Source: an uncultured Prevotellaceae bacterium
Lineage (GTDB): Bacteria > Bacteroidota > Bacteroidia > Bacteroidales > Bacteroidaceae
Length of the DNA: 43,967 nt
NCBI GenBank assembly: GCA_946185285.1
Contig: CAMHIS010000001.1
Span: forward strand, 1-43,967
Reading direction: 5' to 3'
Shown: in pieces, positions 32,827-40,716 of the stretch
Position numbering within the stretch: the first letter of the stretch is position 1
How the letters are laid out: the number at the start of each line of letters is the position of its first letter
Notes under the pieces: generated by a model
What the model was told of the DNA's origin: nothing
The model's database searches: none
The model's input: only the letters and a program-made list of their open reading frames with translations
Position numbers and translations under genes: made by a program

Positions 32827-33831
32827 TTATTCTGCGTCATACGCCCACTTGTAGTACGAGGCTCCGTGGACGAAGCCTGCACCGAAGGCGGTGAACAGCA
32901 TGTTGTCTCCCTTGCGCAGACGGCGCTCATTCTCCCAGATGGCCAATGGGATGGTGGCTGCCGACGTGTTGCCGAAATGCTCGATGTTGACAATCACCTT
33001 GTCCATAGAGACCTCCAAGCGCTTGGCTACGGCCTCAATGATGCGCATGTTAGCCTGATGGGGAATCACCCACTGGATGCTGTCCTTGTCCAACCCGTTG
33101 CGCTCGGCCACCAGTGCGCAGTCGTCGCTCATGTTCGTAACGGCATAGCGGAAGACCGTGCGCCCCTCTTGGTAGAGGTAGTGCAGACGGTGGTCGATGG
33201 TAAAGTAGCTTGGCGGACAGACCGAGCCTCCGGCCTTGAGGTGAAGGAAGGGCAGACCCTTGCCGTCACAGCGGAAGTAGCTGTCCAGGCAGCCGATGTC
33301 CTGTTCGTCGGTAGCTTCCAGAAGAACGGCGGCAGCCCCGTCGCCGAAGAGGGGGCAGGTCTGCCGGTCCTTGTAGTCTACGATGGACGACATCTTGTCG
33401 GCGCCGATGACGATAATCTTCTTCATGCGTCCGCTCTGAATCATCATGGCAGCCTGGTCGAGGGCGAAGAGAAAGCCGCAACAGGCGGCCCAGAAGTCGA
33501 ATGCGTATGCGTTCTTCAGTCCGAGCCTGCCCAAGACGATGCTTGCCGTCGACGGGAATTTGTAGTCGGCGGTCGAGGTGGCTACGACGACGGCATCAAT
33601 GGTGTCGGGGTCGGTACCCGTCTTCTGTAGCAGTTGCTTGGCAGCCTTTCGCGCCATATAGCTGGTGCCGAGGCCTTCCTCGGTCAGTATACGGCGCTCC
33701 TTGATGCCTACGCGCGTCATAATCCACTCGTCGTTGGTGTCTACCATGCGCGACAGTTCCTCGTTGGTGAGTACATAGTCGGGCACGTAGCCTCCAACGC
33801 CTGTGATAATCGCGTTGATTCTATTATTCAC
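32827..33831 (-). CDS. fabH: Beta-ketoacyl-ACP synthase III FabH
   Basis: Condenses acetyl-CoA (or branched acyl-CoA) with malonyl-ACP to start fatty acid synthesis in the cytoplasm. The catalytic triad is visible: Cys117 in FWAACCGF, His258 in VIPHQAN and Asn288 in HFGNTSAA. The second cysteine (118) directly after the nucleophile is unusual; most homologues have serine or alanine there. The glycine-rich end TAFGAGFVHGASYY is typical. Length 334 is normal. It follows rpmF by 21 bp, an arrangement seen widely (rpmF-fabH). Confidence 0.95.
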   Translation of the reverse strand: MNNRINAIITGVGGYVPDYVLTNEELSRMVDTNDEWIMTRVGIKERRILTEEGLGTSYMARKAAKQLLQKTGTDPDTIDAVVVATSTADYKFPSTASIVLGRLGLKNAYAFDFWAACCGFLFALDQAAMMIQSGRMKKIIVIGADKMSSIVDYKDRQTCPLFGDGAAAVLLEATDEQDIGCLDSYFRCDGKGLPFLHLKAGGSVCPPSYFTIDHRLHYLYQEGRTVFRYAVTNMSDDCALVAERNGLDKDSIQWVIPHQANMRIIEAVAKRLEVSMDKVIVNIEHFGNTSAATIPLAIWENERRLRKGDNMLFTAFGAGFVHGASYYKWAYDAE

Positions 33832-33852
33832 TTTTCACTCTTCGCTTTTCAC

Positions 33853-34047
33853 TTACTCGGCAGCCACTTCGTCCTCTTTCTTGATGGCGACCTTGCCACG
33901 GTAATAGCCGCAGGTGGGGCAAACTGTGTGATACACATAGTAGGCACCGCAGTTGGGGCATACGGCCAGTGTGGGTGCTACAGCCTTGTCGTGGGTACGA
34001 CGCTTGAGGGTGCGAGTCTTTGATTGTCTTCTTTTAGGATGTGCCAT
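33853..34047 (-). CDS. rpmF: 50S ribosomal protein L32
   Basis: A 64-residue ribosomal protein. The start MAHPKRRQSKTRTLKRRTHD and the zinc-ribbon cysteine pairs CPNCG and CPTCGYYRGK are diagnostic. Zinc-binding (C+) form. It sits between the DUF177 gene and fabH, the conserved order in many bacteria. The gap upstream contains a long inverted repeat. Confidence 0.97.
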   Translation of the reverse strand: MAHPKRRQSKTRTLKRRTHDKAVAPTLAVCPNCGAYYVYHTVCPTCGYYRGKVAIKKEDEVAAE

Positions 34048-34063
34048 AATTTTTGTTTTTTTT

Positions 34064-34186
34064 GCCCCCTAAGTTAGGGGGTTGGGGGTCTGAACCAACG
34101 TTCGTCTCCCCAGATTTATACTCTATTATTATACTCTTTCATGAAAGTCTGCCTGTTCAGACCCCCATCCCCCTAACTTAGGGGGC
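34064..34186. mobile_element. Palindromic element in the DUF177-rpmF gap, overlapping the DUF177 3' end
   Basis: Inverted arms 34064-34095 and 34155-34186 match at 31 of 32 positions. Each arm contains the self-palindrome CCCCCTAA-G-TTAGGGGG plus TGGGGGTCTGAAC. The same two-level build occurs in the era element. The right arm encodes the last residues (PLS) and the TAG stop of the DUF177 protein. Confidence 0.85.
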
Positions 34187-34706
34187 GAGGCAGCAAATCT
34201 TTCAACTTTTCCCATCGGGGGTCTATTGTCTGGCTGGACTCCTCATCGCCGCTTCGGTCGGCTGACAGCTCTTCCAGAGCTTTCGTCATCGCAGGGTTAC
34301 ACTTACCAGGTGCATGCACATGCTGGATGGGTATGGCCAATGCTATAAACTCATAGATGAACCATGACGTGTCGAGTATTCCTTCGTTCTCGTCCACGGT
34401 CACGGTGTCATCATCCTCAGGGGTTGCGGTTCCGAGCTTGACGACGAGCTGGTTGTCGGTCTCTATGGGCTGCTCCATCAGGTCGAGGCATCGGTCGCAC
34501 GTGATGTCTACTGTGCCGACGGTGTGGAACTGGAGTTCGAAAAAGCCGGATGCCTTGCGTATAGACAGCGACACATGCAATGCTCCGCCTTCCACTTCCG
34601 TCTGGTCCAGAGCGTCGAAGAAGTCCTTGTCAAGGTTCCATTCCAAGGCTGTAACCTCTTCCGTCAGCCCCTTTAAGTCTATCTTAAACAGTTCTAAACT
34701 ACACAT
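34173..34706 (-). CDS. DUF177 (YceD-like) protein
   Basis: A 177-residue homologue of YceD/DUF177, whose gene nearly always precedes rpmF and is linked to 23S rRNA maturation. Typical features are VDITCDRCLDLMEQPIE (the cysteine pair CDRC at about 76-79), the acidic linker EDDDTVTVDENEG and DTSWFIYEFIALAIPIQHVH, then PGKCNP. The start chosen is MCSLELFKIDLKGL; a far longer open frame upstream runs through a promoter and a terminator and was discarded. The C-terminus (KDLLPRPLS) is created by an arm of the palindromic element. Confidence 0.87.
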   Translation of the reverse strand: MCSLELFKIDLKGLTEEVTALEWNLDKDFFDALDQTEVEGGALHVSLSIRKASGFFELQFHTVGTVDITCDRCLDLMEQPIETDNQLVVKLGTATPEDDDTVTVDENEGILDTSWFIYEFIALAIPIQHVHAPGKCNPAMTKALEELSADRSGDEESSQTIDPRWEKLKDLLPRPLS

Positions 34707-34724
34707 ATACACACTTTTGGGCTG

Positions 34725-34732
34725 CAAAGGTA
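34725..34732 (-). promoter_or_regulatory. -7 box of the DUF177-rpmF-fabH-era-der operon
   Basis: TACCTTTG on the minus strand, 19 bases upstream of the DUF177 start; an exact TAnnTTTG match just past the terminator of the dut-envC operon. Confidence 0.7.
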
Positions 34733-34733
34733 C

Positions 34734-34763
34734 AAAAAAAGGGGGAAATGGCCAAACATTTCC
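34734..34763 (-). terminator. Terminator after envC
   Basis: On the minus strand GGAAATG, loop of six, CATTTCC, then CCC and a run of seven T. The stem is only 7 bp but the T-run is good. It lies 35 bp past the envC stop and directly abuts the DUF177 promoter. Confidence 0.55.
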
Positions 34764-34797
34764 TCTTTTTTTTGCTTTTTCCTTGTCAGCGGGGGTG

Positions 34798-36429
34798 TCA
34801 CCGGGCCAGCCAGCGTGCAGGGTTCTGTGGTGTGGAGCCGTTGCGCAGCTGGAACTGCAGTATGCCCTCGGAGCCGACGGTGCCCAGTGTCTGGCGCGTG
34901 CTGACGTGCTGTCCGCGACGCACACTGACCGACGACAGGTTGGTGTAGACGGAGATGTAGCGGCCGTGGCGCACCATGACGCCCATGACACCGCTGATAT
35001 TGAAGACGGCGCATACTTCGCCGTCGAAGACGCTGCGCGCCTGCGCGCCCGCCTGTCCTTTAATATTTATGCCTTTGTTGTCGAGCTGTACGCCTTTGAG
35101 TCCCTCGACGTTGTGTTGTCCGAATCCGCTGACGATGCGGTATGCGCCGCTGATGGGCATGGGCAGCCGTCCGCGGTTGCTCTCGAAGTTGCCGCTGAGC
35201 CGGCGGTCCTCGGTCGAGACGGTGAGGGTCATGCGCTCCTCCTTCTCCTTCTTCTTCACCTCGGCCACTTCGCGCTCATGGGCCCGGGCCTCCTCGGCAG
35301 CCTTGCGCTCGGCGTCGCGGCGTGCCTGTTCGGCCTCGCGTGCGGCACGTTCGGCAGCCTTCTTCTCCTCGGCACTCTTCTTGGCGGCGGCCAGTGCCTG
35401 CTGCTTGGCGCGCTCCTCGCGAGCCTTTGCCTCGGCAATGCGGCGCGCGTTCTCGCGTGCCGCTGCTTCGGCGGCGGCTTTCTTGCGTGCCAGTTCCTCG
35501 GCGCGCTTCCTGGCGGCCTCTTCGGCAGCCTTGCGCTTGGCCTCGGCGCGTGCCTCAGCCTCGGCGCGTGCCTTCGCGCGTGCCACTTCCTCGGCTATCA
35601 GCTTTTCTATCTGTGCGTTCAGGGCGGCATCCTTCTTGCGCTGTTCCGTTATCAGTTTCTCAATCGTCTTCTGCTCCTTCTGTAGCGATTTCACCACTTG
35701 CTTCTGCTCTGCCTGCTTACCCTCCAGGTTCTTCTGTTCCTGTTCGCCCCGGCTGAGCAGTGTGTTCTTCTGCTTCTTGGTGGTCGACAGTTCCTTGCGG
35801 GCCTGTTCCACCTGGTCCTTCAGTATCATGACGGCTTCGCCCTGTGCCCGCTGGTACTGGGCATATTCGCGCGAGAAGCGCAGACGGCGGTACATCTGCG
35901 TGAAGTTCTGGGCGCTGAAGACAAACATGAGCCGGTTCTGCAGCGAGTGGTTACGGTGCATGTAGCGCACCGACTTCAGGTAGTTGGCCTTGCGCTGGTT
36001 GAGTTTCGCCTGCAGGGTTTTCAGCTGGATGTCGAGTGTGGAGATGTTGCCGTCGAGAATGTTCACTTCGTTCCGGATGGTGTCAATGGTGCGGCGCTTG
36101 TCGGCAATCTCGGTATTGATGATCTGCAGGTTCTCCAAGCGCTGCTTGACGTCCTTGCGGTTGGCCTGGAGCTTGCGCTCCGACTCCTTGATTTGCTTCT
36201 GCAGCTGCTGGCGCTGGTTCTGCAGTCCCTTGACGGTGGGTTGGGGGGTGGCGGCTTTTTTCCGGGTCTTCAGTGTTTTCTGTGTTTTCTGGGCTTTCCG
36301 GGCTTTCGTGGTTTTCTGGGTGACAGTCTTTTTGGCCTGTGCAGACTTGCGGGTCTGTGCAGGGGCGGTGGCCGTGGCCAGGAGCCAGCAGCTAAGCGCT
36401 AACAGCCAGAAACGTACAATCCTCGTCAT
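34798..36429 (-). CDS. EnvC-like murein hydrolase activator with coiled coil and degenerate LytM/M23 domain
   Basis: Periplasmic coiled-coil protein that probably activates peptidoglycan amidases at division. The start at MTRIVRFWLLAL gives a signal peptide ending APAQ; an earlier in-frame ATG would overlap the DUF4292 gene. A basic linker (35-70) is followed by long coiled coil (about 65-270) and an A/E/K/R-rich helix (about 270-400). The C-terminal LytM domain (about 430-543) has the fold pattern SGFGQHNVEGLKG...GVMGVMVRHGRYISVYTNLSSVSVRRGQHV but zinc ligands are missing: no first histidine/aspartate pair, and LQFQL in place of HLHFE. That loss matches EnvC-type regulators rather than enzymes. 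It follows the DUF4292 gene by 4 bp. Confidence 0.85.
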   Translation of the reverse strand: MTRIVRFWLLALSCWLLATATAPAQTRKSAQAKKTVTQKTTKARKAQKTQKTLKTRKKAATPQPTVKGLQNQRQQLQKQIKESERKLQANRKDVKQRLENLQIINTEIADKRRTIDTIRNEVNILDGNISTLDIQLKTLQAKLNQRKANYLKSVRYMHRNHSLQNRLMFVFSAQNFTQMYRRLRFSREYAQYQRAQGEAVMILKDQVEQARKELSTTKKQKNTLLSRGEQEQKNLEGKQAEQKQVVKSLQKEQKTIEKLITEQRKKDAALNAQIEKLIAEEVARAKARAEAEARAEAKRKAAEEAARKRAEELARKKAAAEAAARENARRIAEAKAREERAKQQALAAAKKSAEEKKAAERAAREAEQARRDAERKAAEEARAHEREVAEVKKKEKEERMTLTVSTEDRRLSGNFESNRGRLPMPISGAYRIVSGFGQHNVEGLKGVQLDNKGINIKGQAGAQARSVFDGEVCAVFNISGVMGVMVRHGRYISVYTNLSSVSVRRGQHVSTRQTLGTVGSEGILQFQLRNGSTPQNPARWLAR

Positions 36430-36433
36430 CGGG

Positions 36434-37291
36434 TTACAGGGCCATGAATCGTTGCAGAATCTCGTCAATCTTCACTTCGCTGTATTTGCTTGACACCTCT
36501 GTGCGCGTCTCCCAGTCAGTCTCCTGCTTGATGTAGTTGAGCTTGATGTCAAGCTTGATGGACTTCTTCGGAGTCGTCAGCTGTACTGTCATGTCGTTGG
36601 GGAACAGCTTGTTGGTGGCCTCAAACAGCTTGAAGTTCTTGTAGTCCCAGTTCAGCTGGGTGTTGCCGTTAAGGCGGTCCTTGTAGACAATGTTGGCCAT
36701 CTGGATGGCTCCCGTCTTCTTGCTGGTCAGCCAGCTGTAGTCGAGCTTCTCGTCCTCGTAGCTGACGATGACGTCGTTTTTGTCGGTGTTGACGTTGTAC
36801 TTCTGCATGTCTTCGGCCGTCAGGTTGGTGCGGTTGGGCTGGAACAGCTCGTTCCAAAACAAGGCCTGAAGGCTGTTGAAGTTCAGGCCGCTGTTGCGCA
36901 GGAAGTCGATGTGCGCGTAGGGGGCCTTGAGGTACTGCTTGTTGATGCGGTCCATGATGAGCACGTAGTCCTTGGTGAACTCCAGCCGTGCTGCTTCCAC
37001 GAAGCCGAAGGCCATGAGCTGCAGGCGTATGACGTCGTCGCGCTTCATTCTGAGGTTTCCCGTCAGCGAGATGTCCTGTTCGCCCACCTCGACGGAGAAC
37101 TTCACCTTCGAGGTGATGAACTTGGTGCTCTGGAAGTTGCCGCTTACCTTCTCCATGTACTTCGCCTGCTCAGTGTTGGTCAGCACGGCGGGCTGCAGGT
37201 CTTCGACCGCCTTTTTCTTCGTGCCGCACGACAGGGCGATGATGAGTGGAAGTGCCATGACGGCCATCTTCAGGAAGTAGGATGTCTTCAT
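36434..37291 (-). CDS. DUF4292 lipoprotein
   Basis: A 285-residue lipoprotein with start MKTSYFLKMAVMALPLIIALSC and lipidated cysteine at about 22. The body (KFSVEVGEQDISLTGNLRMKRDDVIRLQLMAFGFVEAARLEFTKDYVLIMDRINKQY) has the LolA/LppX-like open barrel pattern of DUF4292 proteins, which are usually found next to TPR and envC-like genes in Bacteroidetes. A role in lipoprotein or lipid handling is suggested by the fold only. The start overlaps the TPR gene stop by 4 bp (ATGA); an earlier in-frame ATG 26 codons upstream lies within that gene and has no signal peptide directly behind it. Confidence 0.82.
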   Translation of the reverse strand: MKTSYFLKMAVMALPLIIALSCGTKKKAVEDLQPAVLTNTEQAKYMEKVSGNFQSTKFITSKVKFSVEVGEQDISLTGNLRMKRDDVIRLQLMAFGFVEAARLEFTKDYVLIMDRINKQYLKAPYAHIDFLRNSGLNFNSLQALFWNELFQPNRTNLTAEDMQKYNVNTDKNDVIVSYEDEKLDYSWLTSKKTGAIQMANIVYKDRLNGNTQLNWDYKNFKLFEATNKLFPNDMTVQLTTPKKSIKLDIKLNYIKQETDWETRTEVSSKYSEVKIDEILQRFMAL

Positions 37292-39093
37292 TTCTCTATG
37301 TATTTTTTGCGTTTGATTTTTCTGATAAGTATCTTGTTGCCCGGGTCCTTCTCCAGGGCCTCCTGCCACAGCTCGACGGCGCGCTCAGGTTCGCTGTTCT
37401 GTATGAAGATGTCGCCGGCATGTTCGGTAATGACGGCGCTGGCGTCGGAGTCGTTCTGCAGGGCCTGTTCAATGTATATCTTCGCCTCGGCGTAGCGCTG
37501 CTGTTTGAAGAGTATCCAGGCGTAGGTGTCGAGGTAGGTGGGGTTCTTCGGCTCAGCCTTCACGGTCTTGTAGCTCATCTGCTCGGCCTTGTCGAGCTGC
37601 TCGCCCAGCTCGCTGAGGAAGTAGGCGTAGTTGTTCATGCACATGATGTTGTCGTCCTTCCACTGCAGGCACGAGTCGTATGCCTCGAAAGCCTGGCGCG
37701 TCAGTCCTTTCTGGTGGAGCAGGTCGCCCATGACGGCGTAGAAGTCGCTGACGATGGCGGGGTTGCTCTCCTCGTTGATGACGCCGATGCCGTTCTGGAA
37801 GGCCTCCAAGGCCTTGTCGTGGTTGTCCTCCTGGTAGTAGGCCATGCCCTGGTAGTAGTAGAAGGCCATCTCCTCGGGGTTATACTGGCGGGCCTCCTGG
37901 CAGAGTGCGATTACCTCGTCGTGGTCCTTGCGGTCCCAGGCATAGCTCACTAACTGCAGTCTTGCGCCGGCGTTGTCGGGGGCAATGGCGAGCACTTTTT
38001 GGAGCATGGCCCTCACGGAGTCGCGCGGCATCTTCTTCAAGTCCATGTAGGCAGCACACAGCTCGGCCATGTCGGCATCCTGCTGCGGGCGGTCCAGCAT
38101 CTTGTGGAAGAGTGCCAGCACCCGTGTGCTGTCGCCCCCCTGCCGCTCGCTGTCGGCCACCACCTGCCTCATGAGGTAGTGCCGCTGCTCGGTGGTCGTA
38201 TTCTTGTTCAGCAGAATCAGCTCGGTCATCGAGTCCACCTTCTCCGTCTCGCCCTGTACGCGGTAGTAGCTGCGCAGCGACGCCTGGGCACGGGTGTTCT
38301 CAGGTTCCTCTTCCAATATATCGTTGTAGAGCTTGAGCGCCTGCTCCTCTTCGTCGTTGCGCAGCAGCATGTCGGCGTACAAGCCCCGGTAGTTCAAGTC
38401 GTTCGGGTAGCGGTCGGCCAGTTCCTTCATCTCGGCGATGGCCGCCTCCTTGTTGCCCATCTTGGTGAATAACTCGCTCTTGGCGTACGACAGCCGTTCG
38501 CTCTTCCCCTCTGCAGCCTCGATGCGGTTCAACGTCTCCACGGCCTTTTCGGTGTCGTCGGCCTGCTGGTACAGGTCGAAGAGCATCTCCAGCAGTTCGT
38601 CGCGGCTCTTGTCCTGGTTGTACAGCTGTTCCACTACGGCGATGGCCTTCGGGAAATCCTGTTCCCGGATGTACGACTGTGCCACCGTCTCCAAGTAGGT
38701 GGGGTTGTCGGGTTCCAGTTCCGCCGCCTTCAGGTAGCATTCGCGTGCTACGCTGTCGTTGCGGAGCATCTGGTAGTACTGCGCCAGGAAGTAGTAGGCC
38801 TCCGAAGCCTGAGGGTTCAGCTTGATGCAGTGCTGCAGCAGGTCGAACGCAGCGTCGCTGTTCCCTTTCTGCCGCTGCACCATCGCCTCGAGGAAGAAAG
38901 CGTCGTATGACAATTGCTCGGGCTTAACCCCTGAGGGCTGCACGGACTGTTGTCTTGTATTTGCCGCAGCAACATTTGCCACAGCAGCCTCACCATCCTT
39001 TGGTGATTTGCAGCCAAAAAAGTAAAGAAGACCTATGCCTCCGACACTCAGTCCTGCAAAAGCTAACACAAGTCTCAACAAGATTCCCAACAT
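37288..39093 (-). CDS. TPR-repeat lipoprotein-like protein
   Basis: A 601-residue tetratricopeptide repeat protein. The N-terminus is hydrophobic and continues GLLYFFGCKSPKDGE with a possible lipid-attachment cysteine at 28. From about 60 on there are at least ten 34-residue helix pairs, such as AAFDLLQHCIKLNPQASEAYYFLAQYYQML, KAAELEPDNPTYLETVAQSY and KALEAFQNGIGVI. The protein acts presumably as a scaffold in envelope assembly. It follows dut by 2 bp and overlaps the DUF4292 gene by 4 bp, so all four genes are translationally coupled. Confidence 0.85.
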   Translation of the reverse strand: MLGILLRLVLAFAGLSVGGIGLLYFFGCKSPKDGEAAVANVAAANTRQQSVQPSGVKPEQLSYDAFFLEAMVQRQKGNSDAAFDLLQHCIKLNPQASEAYYFLAQYYQMLRNDSVARECYLKAAELEPDNPTYLETVAQSYIREQDFPKAIAVVEQLYNQDKSRDELLEMLFDLYQQADDTEKAVETLNRIEAAEGKSERLSYAKSELFTKMGNKEAAIAEMKELADRYPNDLNYRGLYADMLLRNDEEEQALKLYNDILEEEPENTRAQASLRSYYRVQGETEKVDSMTELILLNKNTTTEQRHYLMRQVVADSERQGGDSTRVLALFHKMLDRPQQDADMAELCAAYMDLKKMPRDSVRAMLQKVLAIAPDNAGARLQLVSYAWDRKDHDEVIALCQEARQYNPEEMAFYYYQGMAYYQEDNHDKALEAFQNGIGVINEESNPAIVSDFYAVMGDLLHQKGLTRQAFEAYDSCLQWKDDNIMCMNNYAYFLSELGEQLDKAEQMSYKTVKAEPKNPTYLDTYAWILFKQQRYAEAKIYIEQALQNDSDASAVITEHAGDIFIQNSEPERAVELWQEALEKDPGNKILIRKIKRKKYIEK

Positions 39094-39095
39094 AT

Positions 39096-39530
<435 letters not shown>

Positions 39531-39611
39531 CTGCTGCCTGATTTGAACTCCTATATGACTTTTTATTGTTATTCTTCATGTTTGCTTTTCGTCTGTACGA
39601 AAAATGTGCTG

Positions 39612-39619
39612 CAAAATTA
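39612..39619 (-). promoter_or_regulatory. -7 box of dut
   Basis: TAATTTTG on the minus strand, an exact TAnnTTTG match 82 bases upstream of the dut start. Confidence 0.6.
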
Positions 39620-39688
39620 CAGAATTATCCTGAAACCGCCATACTTTCACTCCTTATTTTATATATTTTTGCAGATTTGGCTCAGAAA

Positions 39689-39775
39689 CTATTCAGCTGC
39701 AATCATCATCTGGCTGATGGCCTTGACGGCCCCGACGTCTACCGTGCCGACGCGCTCATTTGACTTCTCAATTTT
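39689..39775 (-). pseudogene. Possible remnant of a gene 3' end
   Basis: A GC-richer island in A/T-rich DNA reads on the minus strand as SNERVGTVDVGAVKAISQMM and then IAAE before a TAG stop; there is a stop just upstream and no start codon. It looks like the last codons of a lost gene. Family not recognised. Confidence 0.25.
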
Positions 39776-39789
39776 CTACTGCCTTTTTT

Positions 39790-40060
39790 TGACAAAGTTG
39801 CACTTTTTGGCATAATACTTTGGTACACTGTAATTTATCTAAGGTGGTGCTTTGTTTTAAAGTTACACTAAGTTACACTTCAGTAAAACAACTTGTTTTA
39901 CCTTCGTTACCCGCCACCTTCCAGACAGTTACCCGCCGCCTTTCTCGACCAAAACAACTTGTTTTACTTGGTGGTGCTCAGTGTAACTTTTTGATAAAGC
40001 TACACCTGTGTAATGCTTTGGAACACAATGACTTGCAAAGAAAGTGTAGCTTTGGCACTT
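39790..40060. repeat. Cluster of AAAGTTACACT-like motifs and AAAACAACTTGTTTT palindromes
   Basis: At least six variants of AAAGTTACACT or its reverse complement occur (near 39794, 39859, 39869, 39979, 39996 and 40040). Two palindromes lie among them: 39882-39900 (GTAAAACAACTTGTTTTAC, perfect) and 39950-39964. GTTACCCGCC also occurs twice (near 39905 and 39927). Confidence 0.65.
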
Positions 40061-40158
40061 TTTTGGCCATTTTTTCAGAGCATTGTCCGCTTGGCTTTTT
40101 CCACTGTTTTTCCCATGGCCAGATACTTTATTCAACTTTCGCAAGCTCCGCATGCTTT

Positions 40159-40300
40159 GTAAATAGAGGGAGATAGATGAAGATAGAAGGAGATAGATGA
40201 CAATAGTTTTGCTGCAGAATCATCGCAGAAAGGGTAATGTCTTTTATCTTCAGCCGCTGGAAAGCGGCTATCTTCCTTTATCTTCTTATATCTACTTAAC
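40159..40300. repeat. Imperfect inverted repeat with GATAGA-rich arms
   Basis: Left arm near 40159-40200 (AAGATAGAAGGAGATAG) resembles the reverse complement of the right arm near 40264-40300 (AAGATAAAGGAAGATAG). An AGCCGCT-GGAA-AGCGGCT hairpin adjoins the right arm. Confidence 0.5.
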
Positions 40301-40386
40301 ATGCGAAACTTGTATACTTTAATTATCGTTTGTCCATGATAATTTGGCGTAAAGATACAAATAAATGAGCGAATAACGCGGTTTAT

Positions 40387-40528
40387 CCCAAATCGGTTGT
40401 TAGAGATTTTTGGCACGGAAAAACACGGAGGAACACGGCCTGTCACGTCTTTTCACCCTGTTCTTCTAAGTGAAAAACTGTGTTTATCCGCGTTTTTCCG
40501 TGCCTAAAAATCTAATGACCGATTTGGG
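40387..40528. repeat. Large GGCACGGA-type inverted repeat
   Basis: Arms of about 50 bases, 40387-40437 and 40479-40528. The outer 8 bases (CCCAAATC / GATTTGGG) and the GGCACGGAAAAACACGG core pair well with a few mismatches and one 2-base offset. Same core as the elements at 10977-11100 and 32757-32821. Confidence 0.8.
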
Positions 40529-40545
40529 TTTATCGAATCTTTTTG

Positions 40546-40553
40546 TAATTTTG
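40546..40553 (+). promoter_or_regulatory. Orphan -7 box beside the inverted repeat
   Basis: TAATTTTG fits TAnnTTTG and is followed by GCACTCC, but no gene lies downstream on this strand. It is probably a relic promoter or the start of an unannotated RNA. Confidence 0.4.
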
Positions 40554-40644
40554 CACTCCTCCTGTTGCTCGTTGGCATCGTGTTTTGCCTGATGGGAATC
40601 TCAAGATAGGCGGCAAACCCCACACCTACCGGCCTTCGGAGGCA

Positions 40645-40661
40645 GGAACCGACACCTGAAC
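40645..40661. repeat. Second copy of the dispersed 17-bp motif
   Basis: Exact reverse complement of 2907-2923, in the 160-bp tract between the inverted repeat and the LRR gene end. Confidence 0.6.
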
Positions 40662-40716
40662 CAACACCCTGGCAAAAGGCGTGGGGGAAAAGCAAAAGGC
40701 GGCTGGTTTTGATGAC

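Larger units (their letters stand above)
39531..40716. other. 1.2-kb repeat-rich intergenic region without a convincing gene
   Basis: Between dut and the LRR gene. It holds the dut promoter, a possible gene remnant (39689-39775), a cluster of short motifs (39790-40060), two inverted repeats (40159-40300 and 40387-40528), an orphan promoter box (40546-40553) and the 40645-40661 copy of a dispersed 17-mer. The longest frames (118 codons plus, 74 codons minus) show no family resemblance and run through the repeats. Confidence 0.7.

Noticed and set aside
34707..34991. N-terminal extension of the DUF177 protein
   Set aside because: The extra frame runs through a promoter box and a terminator and into the envC gene; DUF177 similarity begins at MCSLELF.
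39820..40176. 118-codon plus-strand frame in the dut-LRR gap
   Set aside because: No start signal, no family resemblance, and it is made largely of repeats and palindromes.
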